Shown here in pieces: positions 6,728 to 13,509 of a stretch of 14,814 nt of DNA; the first letter of the stretch is position 1, and every line of letters begins with the position of its first letter. The DNA lies in the NCBI GenBank assembly GCA_045617405.1, contig JAZLIL010000101.1, forward strand, positions 1-14,814, read 5' to 3'. The notes beneath the pieces were generated by a model that searched no databases, was not told where the DNA came from, and saw only the letters and a list, made by a program, of their open reading frames with translations. Origin of the DNA: JAZLIL01 sp045617405 (GTDB taxonomy: Bacteria > Bacillota > Clostridia > Lachnospirales > Lachnospiraceae). Both the position numbers and the translations under genes were made by a program.

Positions 6728-7291
6728 GTGAACGGAGCGAACGGCGCATCGGGTGGCTTGCGCCTGATTGGGAATATGAAAAACGAATTTACAGGATACA
6801 GCATTGTCATGACAGGCAGCTGTGCAGCGGACAGGATTCCCGCAATGCTTGAAAAGCACCGAGACAGGTTTTCAAAGGAGTTCATCGATCGTTTCGCACC
6901 GCGGGGCATGAAATACTCAGAAGGTATTCCTTGCGGCAGCGATGAGACGGGGGTTTCGGGAATCACCGGGAATCCGGCATGTGACGGATGTGACAGCGGG
7001 GGAATCAGTGCGGCTCTCTGGAGTCTCGGAGAACGTCTCGGCTGCGGTATGCGTGTCGAGCTTGGAAAAATTACGGTCAGCCAGCTTGCCGTCGAGCTTT
7101 GCGAGCTCGAGGATGTAAGTCCGTATGAGATCGGCGGCGGAATTGAACTCCTGGTCACTAAGGATCCGAAAGGAACTTTGGCGGGACTTCGCGCACAGGG
7201 CCTTGAGGCGGCAGTGATCGGGCAGATTACCGATGGAAATGACAGAGTGATAGTCTTTGGCGAAATTACAAGGTTTATCACACCAAGGTAA
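6728..7291 (+). CDS. AIR synthase / HypE-related protein, C-terminal domain only
   Basis: The protein matches the C-terminal half of the PurM/HypE (AIR synthase-related) superfamily: GGISAALWSLGERLGCGMRVEL (91-112), the ITVSQLAVELCELEDVSPYEIGGGIELLVT segment (115-144), and AAVIGQITDGNDRVIV near the end. In full-length relatives (~330 aa) an N-terminal ATP-binding and dimer domain precedes this; here it is absent, since a stop codon (6722-6724) lies just upstream of the first possible start. The start is uncertain: GTG 6728 is the longest option, ATG 6776 gives 171 aa, and neither has a good ribosome site. No hydrogenase or purine genes are nearby. The next genes are an Lrp regulator and an aminotransferase. 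Family assignment is fairly secure, specific function unknown. Confidence 0.7.
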   Translation: MNGANGASGGLRLIGNMKNEFTGYSIVMTGSCAADRIPAMLEKHRDRFSKEFIDRFAPRGMKYSEGIPCGSDETGVSGITGNPACDGCDSGGISAALWSLGERLGCGMRVELGKITVSQLAVELCELEDVSPYEIGGGIELLVTKDPKGTLAGLRAQGLEAAVIGQITDGNDRVIVFGEITRFITPR

Positions 7292-7309
7292 CCGCTCGGG
7301 GGAGAGAAG

Positions 7310-7354
7310 ATGATTTTCAGCTGTATATGGCTGAAATTGAAGGGAGAAGCATAA
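7310..7354 (+). CDS. 14-residue leader peptide abutting the Lrp gene
   Basis: ATG at 7310 is preceded by GGGGGAG (7298-7304) at 5-nt spacing, a strong Shine-Dalgarno. It encodes MIFSCIWLKLKGEA, and its TAA (7352-7354) directly touches the ATG of the Lrp gene at 7355. The coding stretch includes a hairpin, TTTCAGC (7315-7321) with GCTGAAA (7330-7336), and covers the Lrp Shine-Dalgarno AGGGAG (7341-7346). Translation of the peptide would melt the hairpin and pass the downstream ribosome site, so translational coupling or a regulatory leader is plausible. It could be chance, as the ORF is very short. Confidence 0.45.
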   Translation: MIFSCIWLKLKGEA

Positions 7355-7837
7355 ATGAAGGATGTAATCTTACGTTTACTTGAGAAAAATTCAAAGATCA
7401 ACATACACGACATGGCGATTATGCTCGGACAGCCTGAAGACGCAGTCGCGGCGGCAATCGCGGAATTGGAAGCAGACCAGGTAATATGCGGCTATCCGAC
7501 GCTGATCGATTGGGACAAGACAGACGAGGAGAGGCTGACTGCATTGATTGAAGTCAAGGTTACACCCCAGCGCGGGCGCGGCTTTGACGAAATCGCCGAG
7601 CGCATCTACAAGTTCGATGAGGTTGAGACTGTGTTCCTTATGTCGGGCGGATTTGATCTGACTGTCATCATCAAAGGCAGAACGATGCGTGAGGTTGCCA
7701 CGTTTGTTTCCGAAAAACTCGCACCGCTCGACACTGTGCTTAGTACTGCAACGCACTTTGTCCTTAAGAGATATAAAGAGAACGGAATCATTCTGCACAA
7801 CGAAAAGTCTGATGAGAGACAGATCATTTCCATGTAG
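7355..7837 (+). CDS. Lrp/AsnC family transcriptional regulator
   Basis: A 160-aa protein of the leucine-responsive/asparagine regulator family, normally a DNA-binding oligomer that senses amino acids. Residues 1-55 form a winged helix-turn-helix (LLEKNSKINIHDMAIMLG, then DAVAAAIAELEADQVICGY). Residues ~65-140 form the RAM ligand-binding domain, with ALIEVKVTP, RIYKFDEVETVFLMSGGFDLTVIIKG and the closing FVLKRYKENG. ATG follows AGGGAG with 8-nt spacing and abuts a short leader ORF. The aminotransferase gene follows 57 bp downstream, a pairing common in Firmicutes, so it probably controls that gene and itself in response to an amino acid. The ligand is not identifiable. Confidence 0.88.
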   Translation: MKDVILRLLEKNSKINIHDMAIMLGQPEDAVAAAIAELEADQVICGYPTLIDWDKTDEERLTALIEVKVTPQRGRGFDEIAERIYKFDEVETVFLMSGGFDLTVIIKGRTMREVATFVSEKLAPLDTVLSTATHFVLKRYKENGIILHNEKSDERQIISM

Positions 7838-7894
7838 AAGATTGCCGGACGCTCTTCATAAGTCCTGAAAAACTGATGAAAGGCAGATTGCAAA

Positions 7895-9055
7895 GTGAGA
7901 AATCCATTAAATTCAACAATTACGGACATCAAGCCTTCGGGCATCCGTAAGTTTTTTGACATAGTAACAGAAATGAAGGATGCAATTTCCCTCGGTGTAG
8001 GAGAGCCCGACTTTGAGACACCCTGGCACGTACGCGAGGAAGGCATCCACACCCTGGAGAGAGGGCGCACCGTCTACACATCAAATGCAGGTCTTCTTGA
8101 ACTTAGAAATGAGATTTCATCGTACCTTTCACGCCGCTTCGGCCTCTACTACGATGCACGCAGGGAGATTCTTGTCACTGTAGGCGGCAGTGAGGCAATT
8201 GACATGGGACTTCGCGTTATGCTCGACCCGGGAGATGAGGTTCTCATCCCTCAGCCAAGCTACGTGTCCTATGTGCCCTGTACAATCATGGCAGGCGGAA
8301 AACCCGTCCCCATCAATCTGAAGGCGCAGAACAGGTTCAAGCTCACGGCTGATGAACTGCGCGAGGCCTGCACAGATAGAACGAAGGTACTTGTGATGCC
8401 GTTTCCGAACAACCCGACGGGTGCGGTCATGACACGTGAAGAGCTTGCACCGCTTGTTGATGTCATTATAGAGAAGGATCTCTTTGTTCTTTCCGATGAA
8501 ATCTACGCAGAGCTGACTTACACCGGAGAGCGTCACTGCTCAATTGCAGAGTTCCCGGGCATGCGCGAGAGAACGATTGTAATAAACGGCTTTTCCAAGG
8601 CATATGCAATGACAGGCTGGCGCCTGGGATACGCAGCAGGTCCGCAGGAAATCATCACCCAGATGACGAAGCTTCATCAGTTCGCAATAATGTGTGCACC
8701 GACAACAAGCCAGTATGCTGCCGTTGAGGCCATGCGAAACGGAGACGGTGATGTCGCAAAGATGTGCGAATCCTACAATCAGCGGCGTCGTTTCCTGCTC
8801 AGCGAGCTTGACAGAATCGGTCTTCCGTGCTTTGAGCCACAGGGTGCGTTTTATGTGTTCCCGAGCATCAAGGCCACCGGCATGACTTCCGATGAATTTG
8901 CAATCAATCTGCTTAAGGCGGAAAAGGTCGCAATTGTCCCCGGAACCGCGTTTGGCGACTGCGGCGAAGGCTTCATGCGTATTTCATATGCCTACTCAAT
9001 TGAAGCACTCAAGAAGGCGCTCGAGAGGATTGAACGGTTCATGAAGACGCTTTAA
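7895..9055 (+). CDS. PLP-dependent class I/II aminotransferase (PatA / AspC-like)
   Basis: A fold-type I aminotransferase that moves an amino group between an amino acid and a 2-oxoacid. Visible residues are N173 in NNPTG (172-176), D201 and Y204 in DEIYAEL, Schiff-base lysine K235 in SKAYAMTGWRLGY, and the carboxylate-binding R362 in MRISYA. The N-terminal SGIRKF and SLGVGEPDF and the YTSNAGLLELR segment closely resemble Bacillus PatA (N-acetyl-LL-diaminopimelate aminotransferase) as I remember it. A lysine-pathway role is therefore possible, but general aspartate or aromatic transaminase is equally compatible. The start is GTG with a distant AAAGG (about 11 nt away). Length of 386 aa is typical. 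Likely co-transcribed with the upstream Lrp gene. Confidence 0.92.
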   Translation: MRNPLNSTITDIKPSGIRKFFDIVTEMKDAISLGVGEPDFETPWHVREEGIHTLERGRTVYTSNAGLLELRNEISSYLSRRFGLYYDARREILVTVGGSEAIDMGLRVMLDPGDEVLIPQPSYVSYVPCTIMAGGKPVPINLKAQNRFKLTADELREACTDRTKVLVMPFPNNPTGAVMTREELAPLVDVIIEKDLFVLSDEIYAELTYTGERHCSIAEFPGMRERTIVINGFSKAYAMTGWRLGYAAGPQEIITQMTKLHQFAIMCAPTTSQYAAVEAMRNGDGDVAKMCESYNQRRRFLLSELDRIGLPCFEPQGAFYVFPSIKATGMTSDEFAINLLKAEKVAIVPGTAFGDCGEGFMRISYAYSIEALKKALERIERFMKTL

Positions 9056-9110
9056 TTTCGGCCGGAGACGGCTATTGTGTAATATACTATTTTGAGAGGA
9101 TTGTTAAAAA

Positions 9111-9596
9111 ATGGAACAGACGATAAACGTGGAGTATATAAACCCTTTTCTTGCAGCGAGCGTGACGGTTACAAAAGAAATCGCACGCATTGAAGCGAAG
9201 ATCGGTAAGCCTTCGATTAAGGCGACAGCTTTTTCAAAGGAGTCACTGCTTATTATCATGGGAGTGACAGGAGAGATGAGAGGACAGGTTATCCTGAATT
9301 TCCCGCTTCCCACGGCGAAGGATATTGCAGGGCGTATGTGCTTCATGACATTTGATGAGATGAATGAGCTGGCCGAAAGTGCGGTCTGTGAGCTTTGCAA
9401 CATGATTCTCGGCAATACTGCGACGCTCTTCTCCCTTAAGAACATTGCGATTGATATTACTCCGCCTACAATCTGCCGCGGCAGTGAAATCATGTTCACT
9501 CAGAACTATTCGGTCAACATTGCCATTCCCGTAAACTATGGTGACGGCCTTGGCTTTGAGGTGAATGTTGCACTTGCGAAGGAAGATAAGAAGTAG
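9111..9596 (+). CDS. cheX: CheX-family chemotaxis phosphatase
   Basis: CheX proteins dephosphorylate phospho-CheY, setting the decay time of the motility signal. The family's helix with the E-x-x-N catalytic pair is present: E94 and N97 within SAVCELCNMILGN (90-102), followed by the beta strands IDITPPTICRG and VNIAIPVNYGDGLGFEVNVAL typical of the fold. Length (161 aa) fits. ATG is preceded by GAGAGGA at 10-nt spacing. No other chemotaxis or flagellar gene is in the window, so it is either a scattered motility gene or serves another receiver domain. It follows the aminotransferase by 55 bp; a small GCCG-GAGA-CGGC hairpin (9061-9072) in that gap is not a convincing terminator. Confidence 0.82.
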   Translation: MEQTINVEYINPFLAASVTVTKEIARIEAKIGKPSIKATAFSKESLLIIMGVTGEMRGQVILNFPLPTAKDIAGRMCFMTFDEMNELAESAVCELCNMILGNTATLFSLKNIAIDITPPTICRGSEIMFTQNYSVNIAIPVNYGDGLGFEVNVALAKEDKK

Positions 9597-9669
9597 GGCC
9601 GACGGGGGAAGGCACTCCGCCGGGGGATAAAACGTCTTTGACGGTTTTGAAACGAAGAGACAGCACATT

Positions 9670-10164
9670 ATGAATGTAGTACTTTTAGAACCCGAGATTC
9701 CGCAGAACACGGGAAACATCGGACGCACCTGTGTTGCCACGGGCAGCACGCTTCATCTTATCGAGCCGCTTGGTTTTAAGATCGATGAGAAGAAGATCAA
9801 AAGGGCAGGGATGGATTACTGGAAGGATCTCGATTATCACGTTTACAGCGACTACGGGGAGTTTTTGGCGAAGAATCCGAAAGCCGCAGGAAACATTTTC
9901 ATGGCAACGACGAAGGCCAGGAAGGTCTACTCGGATGTCAGCTATCCGCCGGACTGTTATGTTATGTTCGGAAAGGAGAGCGCCGGAATTCCCGAGGAGA
10001 TTCTTCTTGAAAACCGCGAGAACTGTGTCCGCATACCGATGTTCGGAGAGACACGTTCTCTTAACCTCAGCAATTCTGTAGCAATTATGGTCTACGAGGT
10101 TATGCGGCAGAACGGTTTTCCGGGTCTTAAGGAGTCGGGAGAACTCCACAGACTACACTGGTAG
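9670..10164 (+). CDS. trmL: tRNA (cytidine/uridine-34 2'-O)-methyltransferase TrmL
   Basis: A SPOUT-class methyltransferase that 2'-O-methylates the wobble base of leucine tRNAs, using SAM. Features: N-terminal PEIPQNTGNIGRTC (8-21), FGKESAGIP (100-108) and IPMFGETRSLNLSNSVAIMVYE (122-143), the last forming the trefoil-knot SAM site. Length (164 aa) is normal for the minimal enzyme. ATG follows an AAGAGA stretch at 9 nt. mutS2 begins three bases after the stop codon, so the two are probably translationally coupled. Confidence 0.95.
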   Translation: MNVVLLEPEIPQNTGNIGRTCVATGSTLHLIEPLGFKIDEKKIKRAGMDYWKDLDYHVYSDYGEFLAKNPKAAGNIFMATTKARKVYSDVSYPPDCYVMFGKESAGIPEEILLENRENCVRIPMFGETRSLNLSNSVAIMVYEVMRQNGFPGLKESGELHRLHW

Positions 10165-10167
10165 AGT

Positions 10168-12576
10168 ATGAACGAAAAAGCATTAAGAATTTTAGAATAC
10201 GGTAAGATCAGGCAGCAGCTTGCGGATCACGCGGGCAGCGCTTTCGGGCGCGCAAAGTGCCTTGCTCTCGAGCCGAAAACAGACATAGGGAGCATCAGAC
10301 GTCTTCAGAAAGAGACTTCTGATGCTCTTAATCGCATTTACAAGAAGGGCGGTCTGTCCTTCTCAGGCATCCCGAATATCGGCGAATCCATAAAGCGCCT
10401 CGAAATTCGCTCTACGCTTACAATCACCGAGCTTTTGCACATAAGTTCAGTGCTTGAGGCAACGCTCCGTGCAAAGAACTACGGGCGCGGACTTACGGAG
10501 CGCGATGACGGCGAGCCTTATCGCGATTCGCTGTCCGAACGCTTTGAACTTCTAGAGCCGCTTTCACCGGCGGCTAATGAAATTCGCCGCTGTATTCTCT
10601 CGGAAGACGAGATTGCGGACGATGCGAGTGCGGGCTTGAAGGACGTCCGCCGCAGGATGCGCGCGGCCAACGACAAAATCCACACAAAGCTCTCCGAGCT
10701 TGTTGCGTCCCAGTCGACAAAGACAATGCTTCAGGACAGTCCGATCACCATGCGTGACGGCAGGTACTGTCTGCCCGTAAAGAGCGAGTACCGCTCGCAA
10801 TTTGCCGGCATGATTCATGACCAGAGTTCCTCTGGAAGTACGCTGTTTATTGAGCCGATAGAGGTTGTAAAACTGAACAATGAGCTTCGTGAGCTCGAGC
10901 TTGCGCAAAAGCGCGAGATAGAAAAGGTTCTCGAATCGCTTTCTTCGCTGCTCTTTACCGAAACGGTGAATTTAAGCTACAATGCCGATACGCTTGCGGA
11001 GTTCGATTTCATCTTCGCCCGCGCCCTCCTTTCGAGGGATATGAAGGGCTGTGAGCCTGAATTCAACGCGAACGGTTATGTTGAAATCAGAAAGGGTCGT
11101 CATCCACTGATCGATCACAAAAAGGTAGTTCCCATCGACATCCGCCTCGGCGACGATTTTTCAATGCTCGTCATCACCGGTCCGAACACCGGCGGCAAGA
11201 CAGTTTCCCTTAAGACAGTCGGTCTGTTCACGCTGATGGGCCAGTCAGGTCTTCATATTCCCGCACATGACGGGTCGAAGCTTGCCGTTTTTGACGAGGT
11301 CTTTGCGGACATCGGCGATGAACAGAGCATCGAACAGAGCCTGTCGACATTCTCTTCGCATATGAAAAACACGGTGGAAATCCTGAAGGAAGCCAACAAA
11401 AAATCGCTGGTGCTCTTTGATGAGCTCGGTGCCGGAACGGATCCCACCGAGGGCGCCGCGCTTGCGATGGCGATTCTGACGTCGCTTCACAACAGGGACG
11501 TTCATTGTCTTGCGACAACCCACTACAGTGAGCTGAAGGTCTTTGCACTTTCGACTCCGGGTGTATCCAATGCGTGCTGTGAGTTTGATGTGGAGACGCT
11601 TCGTCCCACCTACAGACTGATGATAGGAGTGCCCGGCAAGTCGAACGCTTTTGCTATTTCCACGAGGCTTGGTCTCGGAAGTGACGTAATCGACATGGCG
11701 GAGAGCTTCATCGGAACGCGCGACAAGAGCTTTGAGGATTTGATCACAGAGCTTGACAATATGCGAATCAAGACCGAGAGCGATCTTGATGAGGCTGCAA
11801 GGATGCGTGCGGAGGCAGAGGAGATCAGGGATTCCTACGAGAAGAAGCTTGCAAGATTTGAAGAGCAGCGCGAGAAGAGGCTTCGCGATGCCAACGAAGA
11901 AGCCAGGGAGATTCTTGAAGATGCCAAGGAATATGCGGATGAAGTAATCCGCAAGATGAATAAATTCGGAAAAGGCGGTTCGAACCGTGATGCCGAGAAT
12001 GCCCGCAATGAGCTTCGAGGCAGAATCAGCAGCAGGGACGAGGCGCTCACCGTTAAGAAAAAGAAGCCTAAGGGAAAGACTCCGGACGAACTCAAAGTCG
12101 GTGACAGCGTACATGTCCTGAGCTTTAACGTGAATGGAAAGGTTGCGTCACTTCCCGATGCCAGAGGTAATCTTTTTGTTATGATCGGTGCGATGCGCAC
12201 AAAGGTCAACATGTCCGATCTTGAAGAAATCGACGGGCAGGAGGAATTTCAGAGAGCCGGAGAGAAAAAGCCGGGAAGCGGCAAAAAGTCTTCCGACAGA
12301 TCGGGAAGCATTGCCGCCGAGAAGTCAATGTCGGTTAGTGTCGAGTGCAATGTCATCGGCATGCATGTTGACGAAGCCCTCATTGAAGTTGACAAGTATC
12401 TTGATGATGCGTATCTTGCCCATTTGCCCAAGGTTACGGTAATTCACGGGCGCGGAACCGGAGCCCTTCGTGATGCAATCCACCAGAAGCTTCGCAGGAC
12501 AAAGTACGTGAAGTCCTACCGCCTCGGCAGCTTCGGTGAAGGCGAGCACGGAGTCACGATTGTAGAGTTTAAGTAG
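10168..12576 (+). CDS. mutS2: MutS2 family ATPase with C-terminal Smr domain
   Basis: MutS2 is a dimeric ABC-type ATPase, linked to suppressing recombination and, in Bacillus, to rescuing collided ribosomes. Order: helical MutS core (residues 1-300), ATPase with Walker A GPNTGGKT (338-345) and Walker B LVLFDELGAG (414-423), a long coiled coil (about 520-600), a basic KOW-like linker (630-690), and the Smr domain (725-802) with HGRGTGALR (760-768). The usual LDLRG motif at the Smr start is CNVIG here (727-731), which I recall as frequent in clostridial MutS2. No mismatch-recognition domain is present, as expected for MutS2. The start lacks its own ribosome site: AAGGAG lies ~30 nt upstream inside trmL, and coupling to trmL is likely. 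Confidence 0.95.
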   Translation: MNEKALRILEYGKIRQQLADHAGSAFGRAKCLALEPKTDIGSIRRLQKETSDALNRIYKKGGLSFSGIPNIGESIKRLEIRSTLTITELLHISSVLEATLRAKNYGRGLTERDDGEPYRDSLSERFELLEPLSPAANEIRRCILSEDEIADDASAGLKDVRRRMRAANDKIHTKLSELVASQSTKTMLQDSPITMRDGRYCLPVKSEYRSQFAGMIHDQSSSGSTLFIEPIEVVKLNNELRELELAQKREIEKVLESLSSLLFTETVNLSYNADTLAEFDFIFARALLSRDMKGCEPEFNANGYVEIRKGRHPLIDHKKVVPIDIRLGDDFSMLVITGPNTGGKTVSLKTVGLFTLMGQSGLHIPAHDGSKLAVFDEVFADIGDEQSIEQSLSTFSSHMKNTVEILKEANKKSLVLFDELGAGTDPTEGAALAMAILTSLHNRDVHCLATTHYSELKVFALSTPGVSNACCEFDVETLRPTYRLMIGVPGKSNAFAISTRLGLGSDVIDMAESFIGTRDKSFEDLITELDNMRIKTESDLDEAARMRAEAEEIRDSYEKKLARFEEQREKRLRDANEEAREILEDAKEYADEVIRKMNKFGKGGSNRDAENARNELRGRISSRDEALTVKKKKPKGKTPDELKVGDSVHVLSFNVNGKVASLPDARGNLFVMIGAMRTKVNMSDLEEIDGQEEFQRAGEKKPGSGKKSSDRSGSIAAEKSMSVSVECNVIGMHVDEALIEVDKYLDDAYLAHLPKVTVIHGRGTGALRDAIHQKLRRTKYVKSYRLGSFGEGEHGVTIVEFK

Positions 12577-12591
12577 ACGGAAAGGATTCAG

Positions 12592-13344
12592 ATGGATACA
12601 AAACAGAGAGTTCTTGTAGTAGATGATGATGACAACATTGCGGAGCTGATTTCGCTGTACCTTGAAAAGGAGTGCTACGAGACAAAGACAGCGGCCGACG
12701 GTGATGAGGCAGTGAAGCTGTTTTCTGAGTGGAAGCCCGAGCTTCTTATTCTTGACATCATGCTTCCGAAGCGTGACGGCTACGAGGTTCTTCGCGAAAT
12801 CAGAAAGACTTCAAAGGTACCGGTTATCATGCTTTCAGCAAAAGGGGAGGTTTTTGACCGCGTGCTTGGCCTCGAGCTCGGCGCCGATGATTATATGGTC
12901 AAGCCTTTTGACACAAAGGAGCTCCTTGCCCGTGTTCACGCCGTTTTGCGCCGGTATGAAAGCCGTGAAGAGCAGATTGAGGCAGTTCCTTCCAATGTCA
13001 GACAGCCCGAAAACGGCGGATCGCACATGCCTAAGACAGACAGGGACAGCGTTTCATATGAAGAACTCTTCGTGAGCCTTTCAAATTACGAGGTTATTTA
13101 TAAAGACGAAAAACTGGAGATGCCGCCAAAGGAAATCGAGCTTCTCTATTTCCTAGCAAATCACCCGAATCAGGTGTTTTCGAGAGACCAGCTTCTTGAG
13201 CGCATCTGGGGTTACGATTATTCAGGCGACACACGAACCGTCGATGTTCATATCAAGCGCCTTCGTGACAAACTGCCCGGCAATGCATTCTGGCAAATCG
13301 GAACCGTGTGGGGCGTTGGATATCGCTTCGAGGTGGTGGCGTAA
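12592..13344 (+). CDS. OmpR/PhoB-family response regulator
   Basis: A two-component transcription factor. The receiver domain (1-122) has the acidic pair D11/D12, phospho-acceptor D55 in LLILDIMLP, S82 and K104 in VKPFD. The winged-helix DNA-binding domain (156-248) has PPKEIELLYFLANHPNQVFSRDQLLERIWGYDY and a recognition segment TRTVDVHIKRLRDKL. The polar linker between them (about 123-155) is longer than usual. AAAGGA lies 5 nt from the ATG, and the gene starts 15 bp after mutS2, suggesting a shared transcript. Its partner kinase is the next gene, but the 165-bp gap between them carries two structured repeats instead of the usual overlap. Targets are unknown. Confidence 0.95.
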   Translation: MDTKQRVLVVDDDDNIAELISLYLEKECYETKTAADGDEAVKLFSEWKPELLILDIMLPKRDGYEVLREIRKTSKVPVIMLSAKGEVFDRVLGLELGADDYMVKPFDTKELLARVHAVLRRYESREEQIEAVPSNVRQPENGGSHMPKTDRDSVSYEELFVSLSNYEVIYKDEKLEMPPKEIELLYFLANHPNQVFSRDQLLERIWGYDYSGDTRTVDVHIKRLRDKLPGNAFWQIGTVWGVGYRFEVVA

Positions 13345-13349
13345 TACTC

Positions 13350-13425
13350 GGGGAATGCAGCCGACAAAAACACGACGGAAACCACCCAAATGGTTTCCCT
13401 GCGTTTTTTCCGGCTGGCATTCCCC
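13350..13425 (+). repeat. Structured intergenic repeat, copy B
   Basis: It begins 5 nt after the response-regulator stop codon. The outer stem pairs GGGGAATGC (13350-13358) with GCATTCCCC (13417-13425) and AGCCG (13359-13363) with CGGCT (13411-13415), with one bulged G. The apical hairpin is GGAAACCA (13377-13384) with TGGTTTCC (13391-13398) and a CCCAAA loop. A T6 run (13404-13409) follows 5 nt after this hairpin, so it could also end transcription. It shares ACAAAAA, CGGAAA, CAAATGGTTTCC and GCGTTT with copy A, and a 17-nt word starting ACACGACGG (13370-13386) with copy C. Confidence 0.7.
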
Positions 13426-13434
13426 TCGAGCGAG

Positions 13435-13493
13435 CGGCATGCCAAGACACGACGGAAACCACCAAGAGGGTTCTCATGCGTTTTTGCAGTCCG
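13435..13493 (+). repeat. Structured intergenic repeat, copy C (degenerate, tandem to B)
   Basis: The same 17-nt word as copy B recurs at 13447-13463, 77 bp downstream, followed by GCG and a T5 run (13478-13485). The apical stem is weakened (GGAAACC against GGTTCTC, one mismatch and one G-U). The outer stem pairs CGG..TGC (13435-13442) with GCA..CCG (13486-13493), six of eight positions. It appears to be a diverged copy in the same orientation. The kinase ribosome site GGGGAG begins four bases downstream. Confidence 0.55.
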
Positions 13494-13509
13494 GCCGGGG
13501 AGAATAGGA

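Noticed and set aside
6700..7413. 237-codon minus-strand ORF opposite the AIR-synthase-like gene
   Set aside because: The plus strand encodes a recognisable AIRS C-terminal domain; the minus translation is low-complexity serine/proline-rich, with no ribosome site.
9061..9088. Hairpin GCCG-GAGA-CGGC and TATACT box before cheX
   Set aside because: The stem has four pairs and no T-run, and TATACT has no -35 partner at 16-18 bp. Neither supports a terminator or promoter call.
9630..9655. AAAACGTC-TTT-GACGGTTTT near the trmL start as a terminator
   Set aside because: A three-base loop and a mismatch in a four-pair core make it too weak; it may be chance.
11245..12114. 289-codon minus-strand ORF opposite mutS2
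   Set aside because: Shadow of the mutS2 ATPase and coiled-coil region; the translated sequence has no domain features.
13345..13509. Repeats considered as a CRISPR array
   Set aside because: Only two similar units, themselves palindromic, with diverged second copy and no regular unique spacers or cas genes.
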